Assembly: GCF_025354735.1 (NCBI RefSeq)
Contig: NZ_JANXMI010000028.1
Coordinates: forward strand, 1 to 37,638
Origin: Rugamonas sp.
GTDB taxonomy: Bacteria > Pseudomonadota > Gammaproteobacteria > Burkholderiales > Burkholderiaceae_D
Direction of reading: 5' to 3'
Length of the DNA stretch: 37,638 nucleotides
This document shows positions 14,865 through 25,148 of this stretch, in pieces. The notes beneath the pieces were generated by a model. It had not been told where the DNA came from. It did not search any database and saw nothing but the letters and a program-made list of their open reading frames with translations. Positions within the stretch are counted from its first letter, which is position 1. Each line of letters opens with the position of its first letter. The position numbers and the translations under genes were made by a program.

Positions 14865-16505
14865 TTAGCGCCGTTCGCGCCACCATAGTCCCAACATCGC
14901 CAGCGCGAAGGCGACGCCGAACGGCGCCACCGGCAGCGGCGTGCGCAGCGGCGCTTCGGCGACCGGCGTGCGGGCCGCGTATTGCGCCGTCGCGTCCTGG
15001 CGCAAGGCCTGCTGCCACAAGGGCCAGTCCGATTTGGCGTAGACGTATTCCATCGCCGTCTGCGCGCCGCTGCTCAATTTGAGCCAGCCGGCCTGCTTCG
15101 GCCAGACGGCGGCGCACAGCGCGTCGGCCTTGTCGGCGCGCGGCTGCCATGCGCCGGCGGGCAAGCCGTCGGCCTGCATCGCCGCGCCGGCGCCGACGGC
15201 CGCCGCACCACCCTGCACGCACACTTCGCTGCGCCATCCCGGCACCGGCATCGGGTCCGGGAACTGCCACGTCAATTTGCGCGCGCTGCCCAGCGCCGTC
15301 TGATCGAGCACGGTCTGCCACCACAAGGCCAGCGCGTTCGGCGAGGTGATCGCGTAGCGGTGCCAGTCCGACACGCCCAGCCAGACCACGCTCCCCTTTT
15401 GCCAGCCGCGCCGCCACATCCACGGCTGCTGCTTGCCGTCCAGCGCCAGCACGGACCACGGCGGCGCGACTTTATCGTCCGGATTCAAGCCGGCCGGCGG
15501 CAGCGACATCGCCGTAACGCCAGCGCCAGTTCCACCAGCGCCGCCGAACTGGCGCATGTCTTCCTTCTCCGTGGTGTTCGACTGGGGATGCAGACGCAGT
15601 CCGAAGTCGCGCTGCCACATGACGCCATCGGCCGCGTTGCCACCCAAAACGATCAGCGGCAAACCTTGCGCCACCTGCGCCAGCAGGGCCGCGCGCGCCG
15701 CCGCGTTCAAATGCTCGACATACGCGGCATCGGCCACCAGCGCATTCGGTTCCGTCAGCGGCGCGCGCGCGGTTTCGCTGCGGGCGATGGCCTTGCCCAG
15801 CGTGACCTGCCAATCGAGGACGGCGCCGCCATCGGTCAGCAGCTGGTTCAGCGCGCGCGCGTCGAACGACGGCGCGTCGAAGCGGCCCAGTATCTGCAAG
15901 GGCAAGGCCGCCTGCACCTGCAAGGGCAGCGGTCCTTGCGCGATGGTCTTGCCGGCCGCGTCGAGCAGGCGCGCCTGCAACACCATCGCCTCGGCCACCG
16001 GCGGCAGCCACTGCACCGACAGTTGCGCCGCCGCGCCGCCGGCCGTGGTCTCGGCGATGACTTCCTGGTTCTCGGCCAGCAGCTGCAAACGCCAGCCGGC
16101 CTGCGGCTGCGCGCGGCGCACCGTCAGCGTGAAGACCCGGCCCAGCGTGAGCGCGCGCGGGAAATCCAGGTGCAGCACGTCGGCCGCCGGCGGCGTCCAT
16201 TGCAGCGGACGCGCGGGCAGCTCGCGCCATTGCGATGCGCGCAGACCGGCGCCGCTCAGCGCAATCACGTGCGCCTGCGGCACCGCCAGCAGCGCCGCGT
16301 CATCGACGTCGCCGCCATCGGTCTTGAGGACGACGGTTTTCGCGCCGCCGGCGGGCAGGCCATAAGCGGATAGCTCCGTGGACAGCATCGCGGCCAGCGC
16401 CAGCGCCGCCGCCAGCGCCAGCGCGGCATTGAGCCACGCGCGCTTGCGGCCATACAGCGCGGCGCTGGCCACGCCCGCGATCAATACTGCAATACTGGCC
16501 ATCAT
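14865..16505 (-). CDS. Large membrane-anchored protein, last gene of the MoxR operon
   Basis: 546 residues. Two membrane segments at the N-terminus (about 3-20 and 26-44) and one at the extreme C-terminus (about 525-542, followed by WWRERR) enclose a large domain of about 480 residues. That topology is like the glutamine-amidotransferase-like membrane proteins that end MoxR/BatA operons. The middle includes an LIVLGGNAAD strand-turn typical of that fold, but no catalytic Cys-His-Glu triad is evident. It starts at an ATGA overlap with the preceding gene, showing coupling. The likely role is an envelope partner of the MoxR ATPase machinery; the precise activity is unknown. Confidence 0.78.
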   Translation of the reverse strand: MMASIAVLIAGVASAALYGRKRAWLNAALALAAALALAAMLSTELSAYGLPAGGAKTVVLKTDGGDVDDAALLAVPQAHVIALSGAGLRASQWRELPARPLQWTPPAADVLHLDFPRALTLGRVFTLTVRRAQPQAGWRLQLLAENQEVIAETTAGGAAAQLSVQWLPPVAEAMVLQARLLDAAGKTIAQGPLPLQVQAALPLQILGRFDAPSFDARALNQLLTDGGAVLDWQVTLGKAIARSETARAPLTEPNALVADAAYVEHLNAAARAALLAQVAQGLPLIVLGGNAADGVMWQRDFGLRLHPQSNTTEKEDMRQFGGAGGTGAGVTAMSLPPAGLNPDDKVAPPWSVLALDGKQQPWMWRRGWQKGSVVWLGVSDWHRYAITSPNALALWWQTVLDQTALGSARKLTWQFPDPMPVPGWRSEVCVQGGAAAVGAGAAMQADGLPAGAWQPRADKADALCAAVWPKQAGWLKLSSGAQTAMEYVYAKSDWPLWQQALRQDATAQYAARTPVAEAPLRTPLPVAPFGVAFALAMLGLWWRERR

Positions 16506-18520
16506 GGCTGCTCCTTGCCGCGCCAGGCCTGGCGGAATGGGGTATCGGCCAACGGCGTCGCCTGCAACAGCACCGGCACGTCGGTCAGCGTATCGCGCAG
16601 ATAGGCGCTCAGCACGCCGCGGCAGGCGACGCAGCCGTCGGCCACGTCCTGCACCGCGCGCTGCGCCGCCAGCTTCTGTTCATCACCGGCGATGTGCGCC
16701 GCGATCACTTCGCGCGCCGCCTTGCTCCACAAGGCCGGCAGCGCGTCGTCGCCCGCCAGCGCCTGTATCAGGTCGCGCACTTCCGCCGGCACCGTCACGC
16801 TGGCCGCACCCTGCGCGCGCTTGTAACTGAGCGCGCCGACGATGTCGCCGCTCATGCGCTTTTCTTCCTTGATCGCCGGCGGCACGAAGGCCGTGCGGTG
16901 CAGGTAGACGCGTTCGGCCTGCTGCAATTCCTTGATCGCGTCGAGCGCCTTGTACTCGGGCGGCAGCGCCGTTTTCGGCGCGATCGCCCGCAGCGATTTC
17001 TCCGCGTCCCACATCGCCGCCAGCGCGCGCTTGAGCACCGCCTTGGTCTTCGGATCGAAGATGGTGGCGTTGTCGACCTGGTCGTGCGCGTGGCCGAATT
17101 CGGCGATCAGCGTGGACTCCGTGTCCTTGGCCGCGCCGCCGCCCTCGTGTTCATGGTCGTGGTCCGGGCCGAACAGGTTCGATTCCTCGCCCAGGAACTG
17201 GCCGTAGCGCAGCCGCAGCGCCGCCTGGTCGGTGGCGATGGCTTCACTGCGGTCGCGCTGCGCCGCCGCGCTCATTTTCGGATTGGCGGCGAGATCGGCC
17301 ACCAGCTGCTCGGTGTCGATGATGACCTGGCGCTGGCTGCGCAAACTCTCCGGCTTGGCCATCGACGGCAGCGCCGACGCGTCCAGGTCTTCCGATTCGG
17401 GACCGGGCAGGCGCAAGGTGTAGGTCGGCGATTGCGTCGTGTGCGGGTGCTCGGGCGCGTTGTCGGTGGCGCGCACGAAGAAGTACAACTCGTCGCCCGG
17501 CTCCATGCCCAGCTCCGCCAGCGTCCATTCCTTGCGCCAGCTGCGCACGTGCGGATCGCCGCCCCCCGGCAGCGGCACTTCGCGGTCGCTGAAGCGGATA
17601 TTCTCGCCGCTGCCGCGCGCCAGCGTCATATGCAGGCTGGCGCGGACGACGGCGTAATCGTCGCGCGCGATGACGGACAGCGCGGCGCTTTTCGCATCCT
17701 TGTTCAGCACCTGTATCAAATCGTTCGGCAGCAGGATCTTCACCTGCGGCGCCTGGTCGGCCAGCACGCGCACGTTGTAGCGCGCGCCATCGTGGCCGCG
17801 CGCGCGCCAGAACAGCGATTCGGTCGCCCGCCATTGCGCGCAGTCCGGCGCGACGGTCAGCACCTGGCCGTCGCTCAGCTCCACCACCGGCGCGGCGCCG
17901 GCCGGGTGTTTCACGCACCAGCGCACGACGCTCGATTCCGGCACCTGTATATCGCGCGCCGCCGTCTCGAATGCGGCCACGCCGGTGTAGGCCGGCGGCG
18001 CGACGGTCAGATAAACCTCGCCGTCGACGATGGCTTTCGCCACCGGCGCGGCGACCGCCTTCGCCGCGGCCACGCCCTGCTTGTGCTGCCAGCCCCAAAC
18101 GGAGCCCGCCAGCACAAGGCTTAACAGCAGCGGCGCGGCGTTGAAGCGCACCCGCGTGCGCGCGATGGCGCGGTAGTCGTCGGCGCCCAGCGCGGAGACG
18201 AGGCGCGCCTGCAGGCGCTTTTGCTGCAATCGGGCGATCACCGATGACGGCGCGCCGTCGAGCAGCGCGCTGCTGTCTTCCAGCGCCGGCACGGCGGCGT
18301 CGAGCCACGCGGTCCAATGGTCGGCGACGCGACGGCGCCAGAGCCAGATGTCGATGGCGATCCATGCCAGCCAAAGCAGCAGCGGCAGCGCGGCCAGGCC
18401 GGCGCCGAACGACAGCGGCAGCCACAGCAGGGGCAACAGCGTGAGCACCCACAACGGCGCGCGGCGGCGCAGCGCGGCGAACAGCAGCCGTCCGCGCAAG
18501 GTATCAGTGGCGCCGTGCAT
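16502..18520 (-). CDS. DUF4175-like large membrane protein of the MoxR operon
   Basis: 672 residues. Membrane segments lie near residues 20-62 (two close together) and about 130-147, followed by a large domain likely on the periplasmic side. That domain contains Ig-like strands (VYLTVAPPAYTG, then DQAPQVKILLPNDLIQVL) and a helical half rich in charged residues. This resembles the DUF4175 type found with MoxR, DUF58 and BatA genes. Unusual points are a His/Asp/Glu cluster (GPDHDHEHEGGG, near residue 453) and a CxxC (GCVACRG, near 630), either of which could bind metal. It overlaps the BatA-like gene by 17 bases and the next gene by 4, so translation is coupled. Confidence 0.8.
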   Translation of the reverse strand: MHGATDTLRGRLLFAALRRRAPLWVLTLLPLLWLPLSFGAGLAALPLLLWLAWIAIDIWLWRRRVADHWTAWLDAAVPALEDSSALLDGAPSSVIARLQQKRLQARLVSALGADDYRAIARTRVRFNAAPLLLSLVLAGSVWGWQHKQGVAAAKAVAAPVAKAIVDGEVYLTVAPPAYTGVAAFETAARDIQVPESSVVRWCVKHPAGAAPVVELSDGQVLTVAPDCAQWRATESLFWRARGHDGARYNVRVLADQAPQVKILLPNDLIQVLNKDAKSAALSVIARDDYAVVRASLHMTLARGSGENIRFSDREVPLPGGGDPHVRSWRKEWTLAELGMEPGDELYFFVRATDNAPEHPHTTQSPTYTLRLPGPESEDLDASALPSMAKPESLRSQRQVIIDTEQLVADLAANPKMSAAAQRDRSEAIATDQAALRLRYGQFLGEESNLFGPDHDHEHEGGGAAKDTESTLIAEFGHAHDQVDNATIFDPKTKAVLKRALAAMWDAEKSLRAIAPKTALPPEYKALDAIKELQQAERVYLHRTAFVPPAIKEEKRMSGDIVGALSYKRAQGAASVTVPAEVRDLIQALAGDDALPALWSKAAREVIAAHIAGDEQKLAAQRAVQDVADGCVACRGVLSAYLRDTLTDVPVLLQATPLADTPFRQAWRGKEQP

Positions 18521-19559
18521 GGGTCAGTATCCGTTCGAGTGAAAATAAGGCGAGCAGCAGCCACGCCAGCCATGCCGCCGGCGCGGCGCCCGGCATCGCG
18601 GCGCGGCCGGCGTCCAAGACCTGCGACGATGCCGGATAGGCCGGCGCGGCATGCGCCAGCAGCTGCCAGGTTTCATAAATGGCGCGCGCGCCGTCCCCGT
18701 CTTGCGCGGGCCATGCGCTGGAGGCCCACACGCGGCCGCGCGCGGTAGCGGCGTATTTCAGCGTCAGCCCGTTCACGCTGAGCGACGGCGCGGCCGCCAG
18801 TTCCGGCAGCGCATCGGGCGCGGTCCACCACAACGGCGCGCGCCATGCCGGCGGCGGCGCGCTGCCGGGCAAGTCCCACACGATCAATTCGGTTTTGCCG
18901 TCCGGCGCATCGGCCACCACGTAACGCTGCGTGGCGCCGCCGGCGAGATTGAAAGCGGCGAACAGCGCGTGCCATGCGGCGGCGCGTTCCGGCGTCGTCG
19001 CCAGCGCGATGCGATGCTCCGTGTTCGCGACGGCGGCTTTAGGTAGGGGCGCTTTGATGCGCAGCGTAAGGGCGTGCGCAAACTGCGGCAGCCGCGCCGG
19101 CATCGCCACCTTGGCGCCGTCGGCAACGATCAGCAGCCGCGCGTCGCCGCGCCATTCGTGTTCGTGGCTGTGCAGCCAGGGCAGGATATCGGCCTCCATC
19201 GCGGCCTCCATCGCGGCCGCCATGGTCACGCGCGCGGCGGCGCCGAATCCGGCGGAGTCGATTTGCTGCCGCGCCCACGCCTGGTCGACGCCGGCGTCGA
19301 CCAGCACGGTATCGCCGCGCCACGGGAACACGGTGACGGCCAGCCAGGCGATCAAGGCCAGCAGCAGCAGGCAGCGCGCCAGCAGCAGCAAGAGGTCCGA
19401 CCACCGCCACACGCGCAGCTGCTCCGGCGCCGCCGACGGCAGGAAGCGCGCGGTCGCCAGCGGCTCGGCTTTCAGGCGCTGGCGTTTTTGGCGATGCAAC
19501 CAGATCGGGATGAATAAAACCGGCAAGGCCAGACACCACAATGCTTGAATACTCAACAT
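18504..19559 (-). CDS. BatA-like membrane protein (aerotolerance regulator N-terminal domain)
   Basis: 351 residues. It begins MLSIQALWCLALPVLFIPIW, the N-terminal membrane hairpin of BatA/BatB-type proteins, with a second segment at about 48-72 (LLLLLARCLLLLALIAWLAV) and a third near the C-terminus. Between them is a von Willebrand-type fold whose first strand reads TVLVDAGVDQ. The metal-site residues DxSxS are not conserved, so it may not bind metal. The ATG at 19559 is chosen over an upstream frame because the membrane hairpin starts there and it overlaps the DUF58 stop by 7 bases. The family works with MoxR ATPases in envelope stress tolerance or protein maturation. Confidence 0.85.
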   Translation of the reverse strand: MLSIQALWCLALPVLFIPIWLHRQKRQRLKAEPLATARFLPSAAPEQLRVWRWSDLLLLLARCLLLLALIAWLAVTVFPWRGDTVLVDAGVDQAWARQQIDSAGFGAAARVTMAAAMEAAMEADILPWLHSHEHEWRGDARLLIVADGAKVAMPARLPQFAHALTLRIKAPLPKAAVANTEHRIALATTPERAAAWHALFAAFNLAGGATQRYVVADAPDGKTELIVWDLPGSAPPPAWRAPLWWTAPDALPELAAAPSLSVNGLTLKYAATARGRVWASSAWPAQDGDGARAIYETWQLLAHAAPAYPASSQVLDAGRAAMPGAAPAAWLAWLLLALFSLERILTHARRH

Positions 19560-20446
19560 CTTGCGCGCGCCCCCGCCAGTTGCAGCCAGCCGCGCAGCAC
19601 GGCGCCCAGCGGCTGTTCGATGCAGGCGTTGTGGCGCACGATGTCGTGCTGCCGGCATTCGGTGTTCAGCGCGTCGAAGTGCGCGCCCAGTTGCTGGCGA
19701 TAGGCGGCGCGGCCGGCCGCCGTCAGCCGGTGCAGGCCGTCGGCCTGTTCGGGATCGCGGTAGGCGGCGCCGGTCTTGAAGCTGGCGTCGACTTCGGCCT
19801 GCGTCTGCAAGCTCAGTATGCGCACATCGTGCTGCAAGTGGCGCAGTCGCAGCAGCGCCTCGCTCAAGGGCGAAGGCCAGTCGAGGAAATCGCTGGCCGC
19901 AAAAATCAGACTGGGCGAACGGGCGAAGTGCAGGTTCGCTTTCAGCACCTCAGCGCTCGGCGCCAGGCCGTCCGCCCTGCTGCGCGACAGCTGCGCCAGC
20001 ACGCGCTGCAACTGGCGCGGCCCGCGTGAAGCCTGGGTGAATTCGACGCGGCCGCGGGTGCAGACCACCAGCCCGAACGCGTCGCCCTGGCGCTGCGCGA
20101 TGGCGGCCAGGCAGGCCAGCATGGAGCGCGCGAACCACAGCTTGTCGATGCCGTTGATGTCGCGGCTAGGCTCGGCCATCGACGCCGTCGCGTCCAGCCA
20201 TAGCCAGACGGCGACGTGGCTGTCGCGCTCCGCTTCGCGCACGTAGTAACGGTCGGCGCGCGCCAGCAGCTTCCAGTCGACGCGGCGCCACTCGTCGCCC
20301 GGCGTGTAGGCGCGGTACTCCGAGAACTCGACGCCGGCGCCGCGTTCGCGGCCGGCGTGGAGGCCGTGTCCGAGTCCGGCCAGCACGTGGCGGATAATCA
20401 GATTCAGGTCGGTGGTGTGCGCCATCAGCGCGGACGTTTGCAGCAT
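19553..20446 (-). CDS. DUF58 domain protein (MoxR-associated, VWA-like)
   Basis: 297 residues, no membrane segment. The DUF58 signature is clear: GAGVEFSEYRAYTPGD, then WRRVDWKLLAR (about 37-63), followed by a VWA-like first strand with D85 in WLWLDATAS. The motif is DATAS, close to the DxSxS metal site. DUF58 proteins are partners of MoxR-type AAA+ ATPases and are thought to recruit or present substrates at the membrane. The gene starts 8 bases after the moxR stop and overlaps the BatA-like gene, so it sits in the core of the operon. Confidence 0.9.
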   Translation of the reverse strand: MLQTSALMAHTTDLNLIIRHVLAGLGHGLHAGRERGAGVEFSEYRAYTPGDEWRRVDWKLLARADRYYVREAERDSHVAVWLWLDATASMAEPSRDINGIDKLWFARSMLACLAAIAQRQGDAFGLVVCTRGRVEFTQASRGPRQLQRVLAQLSRSRADGLAPSAEVLKANLHFARSPSLIFAASDFLDWPSPLSEALLRLRHLQHDVRILSLQTQAEVDASFKTGAAYRDPEQADGLHRLTAAGRAAYRQQLGAHFDALNTECRQHDIVRHNACIEQPLGAVLRGWLQLAGARARC

Positions 20447-20454
20447 CGCGGCGC

Positions 20455-21459
<1,005 letters not shown>

Positions 21460-21461
21460 AA

Positions 21462-22082
21462 TCAGGCTCCCAACGCATATTGAATAATATTGATCGCAAA
21501 GCGGGTGTTGTCAATCACCAGCCAACGCTTGTTGCGGAAGTCGTAATCCCACTCGCAACCGTAGTCCTTGTTACTGTATAAAACGCGCAGCCGGCCGCCG
21601 ATCTCGATCGCCTTCAAATAATCGTGAACCAGGTCATCGCCCCATCCGTTGAGCTCCACGCTGGTGTTCGGCGGCCCGTCGAAATGGAAGAAGCTCGAAT
21701 AGATGGCGTGGTTGTTGGGGATCTTGTGCAGGGCCCTGGCGCCGAAGATGCGCGCCATCTCGGCCTCGAACGATTTCGCGAACAGGCCGTCGATGTCGTG
21801 GTTGCAGTCGTCGACGAATAAAAAGCCGCCGCCCTTCACATAGCGCTCGATGTTCTTGCGTTCGGCCGGCGTGAACTGCACCAGCTTGTGGCCGGCGAAA
21901 TAACAGAACGGCGCCTCCAGCATCTTCGGGTCGGACAGCGCGACGATGCGTTCGACGGGATCGACGCGCAAGGTCGTGTACTCGACCAGCGAATTGAGCA
22001 CGTTGCTCGGCATGCGGATGTCGACATCCCAGTCGCCCGACTCGTAAGTGAGGCGGGTGAAATAAAAATCGTAATTGGCCAT
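21462..22082 (-). CDS. DUF4159 domain protein
   Basis: 206 residues forming one DUF4159 domain: N-terminal FYFTRLTYESGDWDV, central KNIERYVKGGGFLFVDDCNH and C-terminal strands. The fold is related to class-I glutamine amidotransferase-like domains, but no catalytic cysteine is visible. No signal peptide is present, although many DUF4159 proteins have one. The ATG at 22082 is preferred over TTG 22085. The gene starts 12 bases after the second TldE stop and ends two bases before moxR. DUF4159 genes usually lie in MoxR operons, so the function is likely structural or regulatory for that complex. Confidence 0.85.
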   Translation of the reverse strand: MANYDFYFTRLTYESGDWDVDIRMPSNVLNSLVEYTTLRVDPVERIVALSDPKMLEAPFCYFAGHKLVQFTPAERKNIERYVKGGGFLFVDDCNHDIDGLFAKSFEAEMARIFGARALHKIPNNHAIYSSFFHFDGPPNTSVELNGWGDDLVHDYLKAIEIGGRLRVLYSNKDYGCEWDYDFRNKRWLVIDNTRFAINIIQYALGA

Positions 22083-22094
22083 CAACCGCGCGGC

Positions 22095-23432
22095 TTACAC
22101 CGCATCCGACAGGGAAGTGAAATTGAAGTCGCGGATTTTCATCGGCGGTATCATCATCTGGTACGGCACTTCGTCGCCGGCGATCAGCTGCGGGCGGCCC
22201 AGCTCCTCGATATTGTTCAGCATCGAGACCGGGCTTTCGTTGAAGCGGAAATTCTTGATCGGGTGCTTGATCTTGCCGTTCTCGATGTAGAAGGTGCCGT
22301 CGCGCGTGAGGCCCGTCAGCAGCACCGACTGCGGATCGACCATGCGGATATACCAGGTGCGCGTGACCAGCACGCCCTTCTTGGTGGTCGCGATCAGTTC
22401 TTCGAGCGACTTGCTGCCGCCGGCGATCATCAGGTTGCCGTGGCGGGCGGTGGCGATCTTGCCCTGCTTCTGGGCCCAGAAGCGCGAGTAGTCGAGCGAC
22501 GAGATGACGCCGTTCTTGACCACGTCGGTGCGCTGGCGCGGCATCATCGACTGGCTGTCCCACGCCAGCACCGGCACGTCCTTGTCCCACGGGTCGGCCC
22601 AGATGTTGACCTGCTCGTCGAACAGCTTTTCGCCCAGGCGATTGCCGCCGCCCTTCTTCGACAGGAAGCTGCGGCCCTCGTCGGCGCGGCGCGCGTCGAA
22701 GCCGCCGAACATGCGCCCTATCAGTTCCGAGGTCGCCGCCGGTTCCAGAATCACCGTGTAGCGGCCCGGCTCCAGCGCCTTGGCGTCGACCGAGTGCAGC
22801 GCTTTTTCTATCGCGATGTCGGAAATGCCGCGCGCGTCGAAGCGCTTGGCGTCGCCGACGGCGCTGCTGGACCAGCCGGAGCCGCGTCCGTCCTCGGTGC
22901 GCACCGTCAGCGAAAAATCGAGGCTGGTCTGCTGCTGGTAGCCGAACAAGCCGTTCGAATTGGCGATCACCTGGAAGCCCGTTTCGTCGGTGAAGAAGCC
23001 GGCCGCCACCAGGTTCTGCTTGCGCGCAGCGTTGATGCTCTGGGCCGCGACGTCGGCGCGGAAGTCGGGATCGATGGCCGCCGTGTTGGCGTTGTAGGTG
23101 TCGGAGGCCTTGAATTCCTGCTTGCCGATGGCCGCCAGGAATTCCGGATTTTCCGGCGCCAGGCGCGCCACGTCTTCGGCGCGGCGCACGGCTTTTTCGA
23201 GCGAGGCGTCGTCGAATTCGTTCACCGACGCGGTGCCCTGGCGCTTGCCGAAAGCGACGCTGACGGTCAGCTGCGTGTTCTCGACCAGCCCCGCCGTGGA
23301 GACGCTGTTGCGCGCATAGCGGATATTGCCGGTGCGTTTGCCGTCGATGGAAACGCGGCATTCGTCGGCGCGCGACAGCGCCATTACCTTGTCGCAGATA
23401 CGTTTCGATTCTTCCTGATTGAGCAGTTTCAT
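22095..23432 (-). CDS. TldE/PmbA-family protein, second pair
   Basis: 445 residues, the normal TldE length. The family pattern includes TGNIRYARNSVSTAGL near the N-terminus, EPGRYTVILEPAA in the middle, and VTRTWYIRMVDPQSVLLTGL with the C-terminal GTFYIENGKIKHPIKNFRFN. TldE partners TldD to form a heteromeric metalloprotease; TldE lacks the HExxxH site, as here. There is no signal peptide. GGGAGA precedes the ATG at 23432 by 9 bases, and the gene lies 15 bases after the second TldD. It shares long identical stretches with the first TldE at 25149-26486, showing tandem duplication of the pair. Confidence 0.92.
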   Translation of the reverse strand: MKLLNQEESKRICDKVMALSRADECRVSIDGKRTGNIRYARNSVSTAGLVENTQLTVSVAFGKRQGTASVNEFDDASLEKAVRRAEDVARLAPENPEFLAAIGKQEFKASDTYNANTAAIDPDFRADVAAQSINAARKQNLVAAGFFTDETGFQVIANSNGLFGYQQQTSLDFSLTVRTEDGRGSGWSSSAVGDAKRFDARGISDIAIEKALHSVDAKALEPGRYTVILEPAATSELIGRMFGGFDARRADEGRSFLSKKGGGNRLGEKLFDEQVNIWADPWDKDVPVLAWDSQSMMPRQRTDVVKNGVISSLDYSRFWAQKQGKIATARHGNLMIAGGSKSLEELIATTKKGVLVTRTWYIRMVDPQSVLLTGLTRDGTFYIENGKIKHPIKNFRFNESPVSMLNNIEELGRPQLIAGDEVPYQMMIPPMKIRDFNFTSLSDAV

Positions 23433-23447
23433 CTTGCGTGTTCTCCC

Positions 23448-25085
23448 TTAGCCGATCTTGCGGGCTGTGTTGATGACATTGATACCGTTAAAGCGCGTCG
23501 TGCTGGACCCGTGCGACACCGCGCTCACCTGCGATGGCTGGCCTTTGCCGTCGAAGAAGGAGCCGCCCATGCGCCAGTCGCGCTGGTCGCAGATGGCGCT
23601 GCAGGCGTTCCAGAATTCCTGCGTGTTCGACTGATAGGCCACGTCTTCGAGCATGGGGCCGATCTTGCCGTTCTTGATTTCGAAGTAGAGCTGGCCGCCG
23701 AACTGGAAGTTGTAGCGCTGCTGGTCGATGGAATAGGAACCGCGCCCCAGTATGTAGATGCCCTTCTTGACGTCCTTGACCATTTCGTCCGGCGTCAGCG
23801 GCTGCTTGCCCGCCTCCAGCGACACGTTGAGCATGCGCTGGAACTGCACGCTGCTCCAGCTGTCGGCGTAGGAGCAGCCGTTCGATTCCTTCTCGCCGAG
23901 GATGTGGGCCTGGTCGCGCGTGGCCTGGTAGTTGACCAGGATGCCCTTGCGGATCAAGTCCCAGCGCTTGGAGGCGACACCCTCGTCGTCGTAAGCGACG
24001 CAGCCGAGCGAACCCGGTGTGGTCTTGTCGGCGACGATGTTGACGAGCTCCGAACCGTACTTGAATTTTTTCGATTCCCATTTGTCGAGCGTGGCGAAGC
24101 TGGTGCCGGCGTAATTGGCTTCGTAACCGAGCACGCGATCGAGCTCCGTCGCGTGGCCGACCGATTCGTGGATGGTCAGGAACAGGTGTTCGGGACTGAG
24201 CACCAGATCGTACTTGCCCGGCTCGACCGATTTCGCCGTCAGCTTTTCGCGCGCCTGGCGTCCGCAGGCGCGCGCGTCCTCGATCAAATCGTAGCCGCCG
24301 TGGTACAGCTGCGTGACGCCGCCGGCCGCGCGCACCTTGTGTTCGGGTTTGGCGTCGAAGAATTCATAGCCCATGCCCGCCGGCGACGACAGCCCGTCGC
24401 GCGTGCGGAAGCGGTTGCTGGCCTTGTCGACGGCGGTGGCGGTGACGGGCGACCAGAGGCGGTGGATGTCCTGGTCGATATAGGAGCCGTCGGTGGAGGC
24501 GAAGTATTTTTGCTGGTTCACCTGGAACAGCAAGGACTGCATGAAGCTGGCGCCGGCGTCGAGGCCGGCCTTGTTGGCCGCGATCAGCATGTCGGCCTTT
24601 TCCTTGATCGGCACCGTGCGCCAGTCCTTGGTGAACGGCGTGGCCCAGGCCACCTCGCCGACGCCCTTCACCGGCGCCAGCTCGATAGGATCGGTCGACA
24701 GCCTGGCGTTGGCGCGCGCGATGGCGACGGCCTGGCGCGCGGCGTCGGCCACGGAGTCCAGAGTCATCACGTTGGTCGAGCAGAAGCCGTAGGCGCCGTT
24801 GGCGATCACGCGCACGCCGATGCCGCTCGATTCGGTGTTGACGATGTTTTCGACGTTGACGTCGCGCGTGGTGATGAACTGGTTCAGGTAGCGGCCGATG
24901 CGCACGTCGCAGTAGCTGGCGCCGGCCTTGGTGGCGGCGTTGAGCGCGGCGTCGGCCAGCGATTTCTTGAACTGCACGGCCATGGGGTTGAGCAGCTCCT
25001 CGGCCGCGATGGCGTTGCCGAAGACCGGGATCAACATGGTGCCGCCGGCCAGGGCGCTGATTTTTAAGAATGAACGACGTTCCAC
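23448..25085 (-). CDS. TldD-family metalloprotease with Tat signal, second pair
   Basis: 545 residues. The N-terminus MERRSFLKISALAGG is a consensus twin-arginine signal (RRxFLK), with a hydrophobic stretch and an Ala-x-Ala-like end near residue 28 (NAIAAEE). The zinc site of TldD is intact: H306 and H311 in TIHESVGH, and a cysteine in NACSAIC (C499 fits best). TldD degrades or trims unfolded peptides and processes certain RiPP precursors; the classical enzymes are cytoplasmic, so a Tat leader places this one in the periplasm. The start is GTG at 25085 with AGGAG six bases upstream. A terminator-like hairpin precedes it. Confidence 0.93.
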   Translation of the reverse strand: MERRSFLKISALAGGTMLIPVFGNAIAAEELLNPMAVQFKKSLADAALNAATKAGASYCDVRIGRYLNQFITTRDVNVENIVNTESSGIGVRVIANGAYGFCSTNVMTLDSVADAARQAVAIARANARLSTDPIELAPVKGVGEVAWATPFTKDWRTVPIKEKADMLIAANKAGLDAGASFMQSLLFQVNQQKYFASTDGSYIDQDIHRLWSPVTATAVDKASNRFRTRDGLSSPAGMGYEFFDAKPEHKVRAAGGVTQLYHGGYDLIEDARACGRQAREKLTAKSVEPGKYDLVLSPEHLFLTIHESVGHATELDRVLGYEANYAGTSFATLDKWESKKFKYGSELVNIVADKTTPGSLGCVAYDDEGVASKRWDLIRKGILVNYQATRDQAHILGEKESNGCSYADSWSSVQFQRMLNVSLEAGKQPLTPDEMVKDVKKGIYILGRGSYSIDQQRYNFQFGGQLYFEIKNGKIGPMLEDVAYQSNTQEFWNACSAICDQRDWRMGGSFFDGKGQPSQVSAVSHGSSTTRFNGINVINTARKIG

Positions 25086-25112
25086 GACTGCTCCTGCAAA
25101 TTAAGGCCTGTG

Positions 25113-25134
25113 AAAAACCGGCCGCGCGGGCCGG
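25113..25134 (-). terminator. Intrinsic-terminator-like hairpin between the two Tld pairs
   Basis: On the minus strand CCGGCC and GGCCGG (25129-25134 and 25118-25123) pair around a 5-base GC loop and are followed directly by five T residues (25117-25113). Only 27 bases separate this from the second TldD start, which is too short for an independent promoter. It therefore looks like an internal attenuator that lets a fraction of transcripts through to the second pair and the MoxR genes. Confidence 0.65.
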
Positions 25135-25148
25135 CCCTTCTCAGGCGG

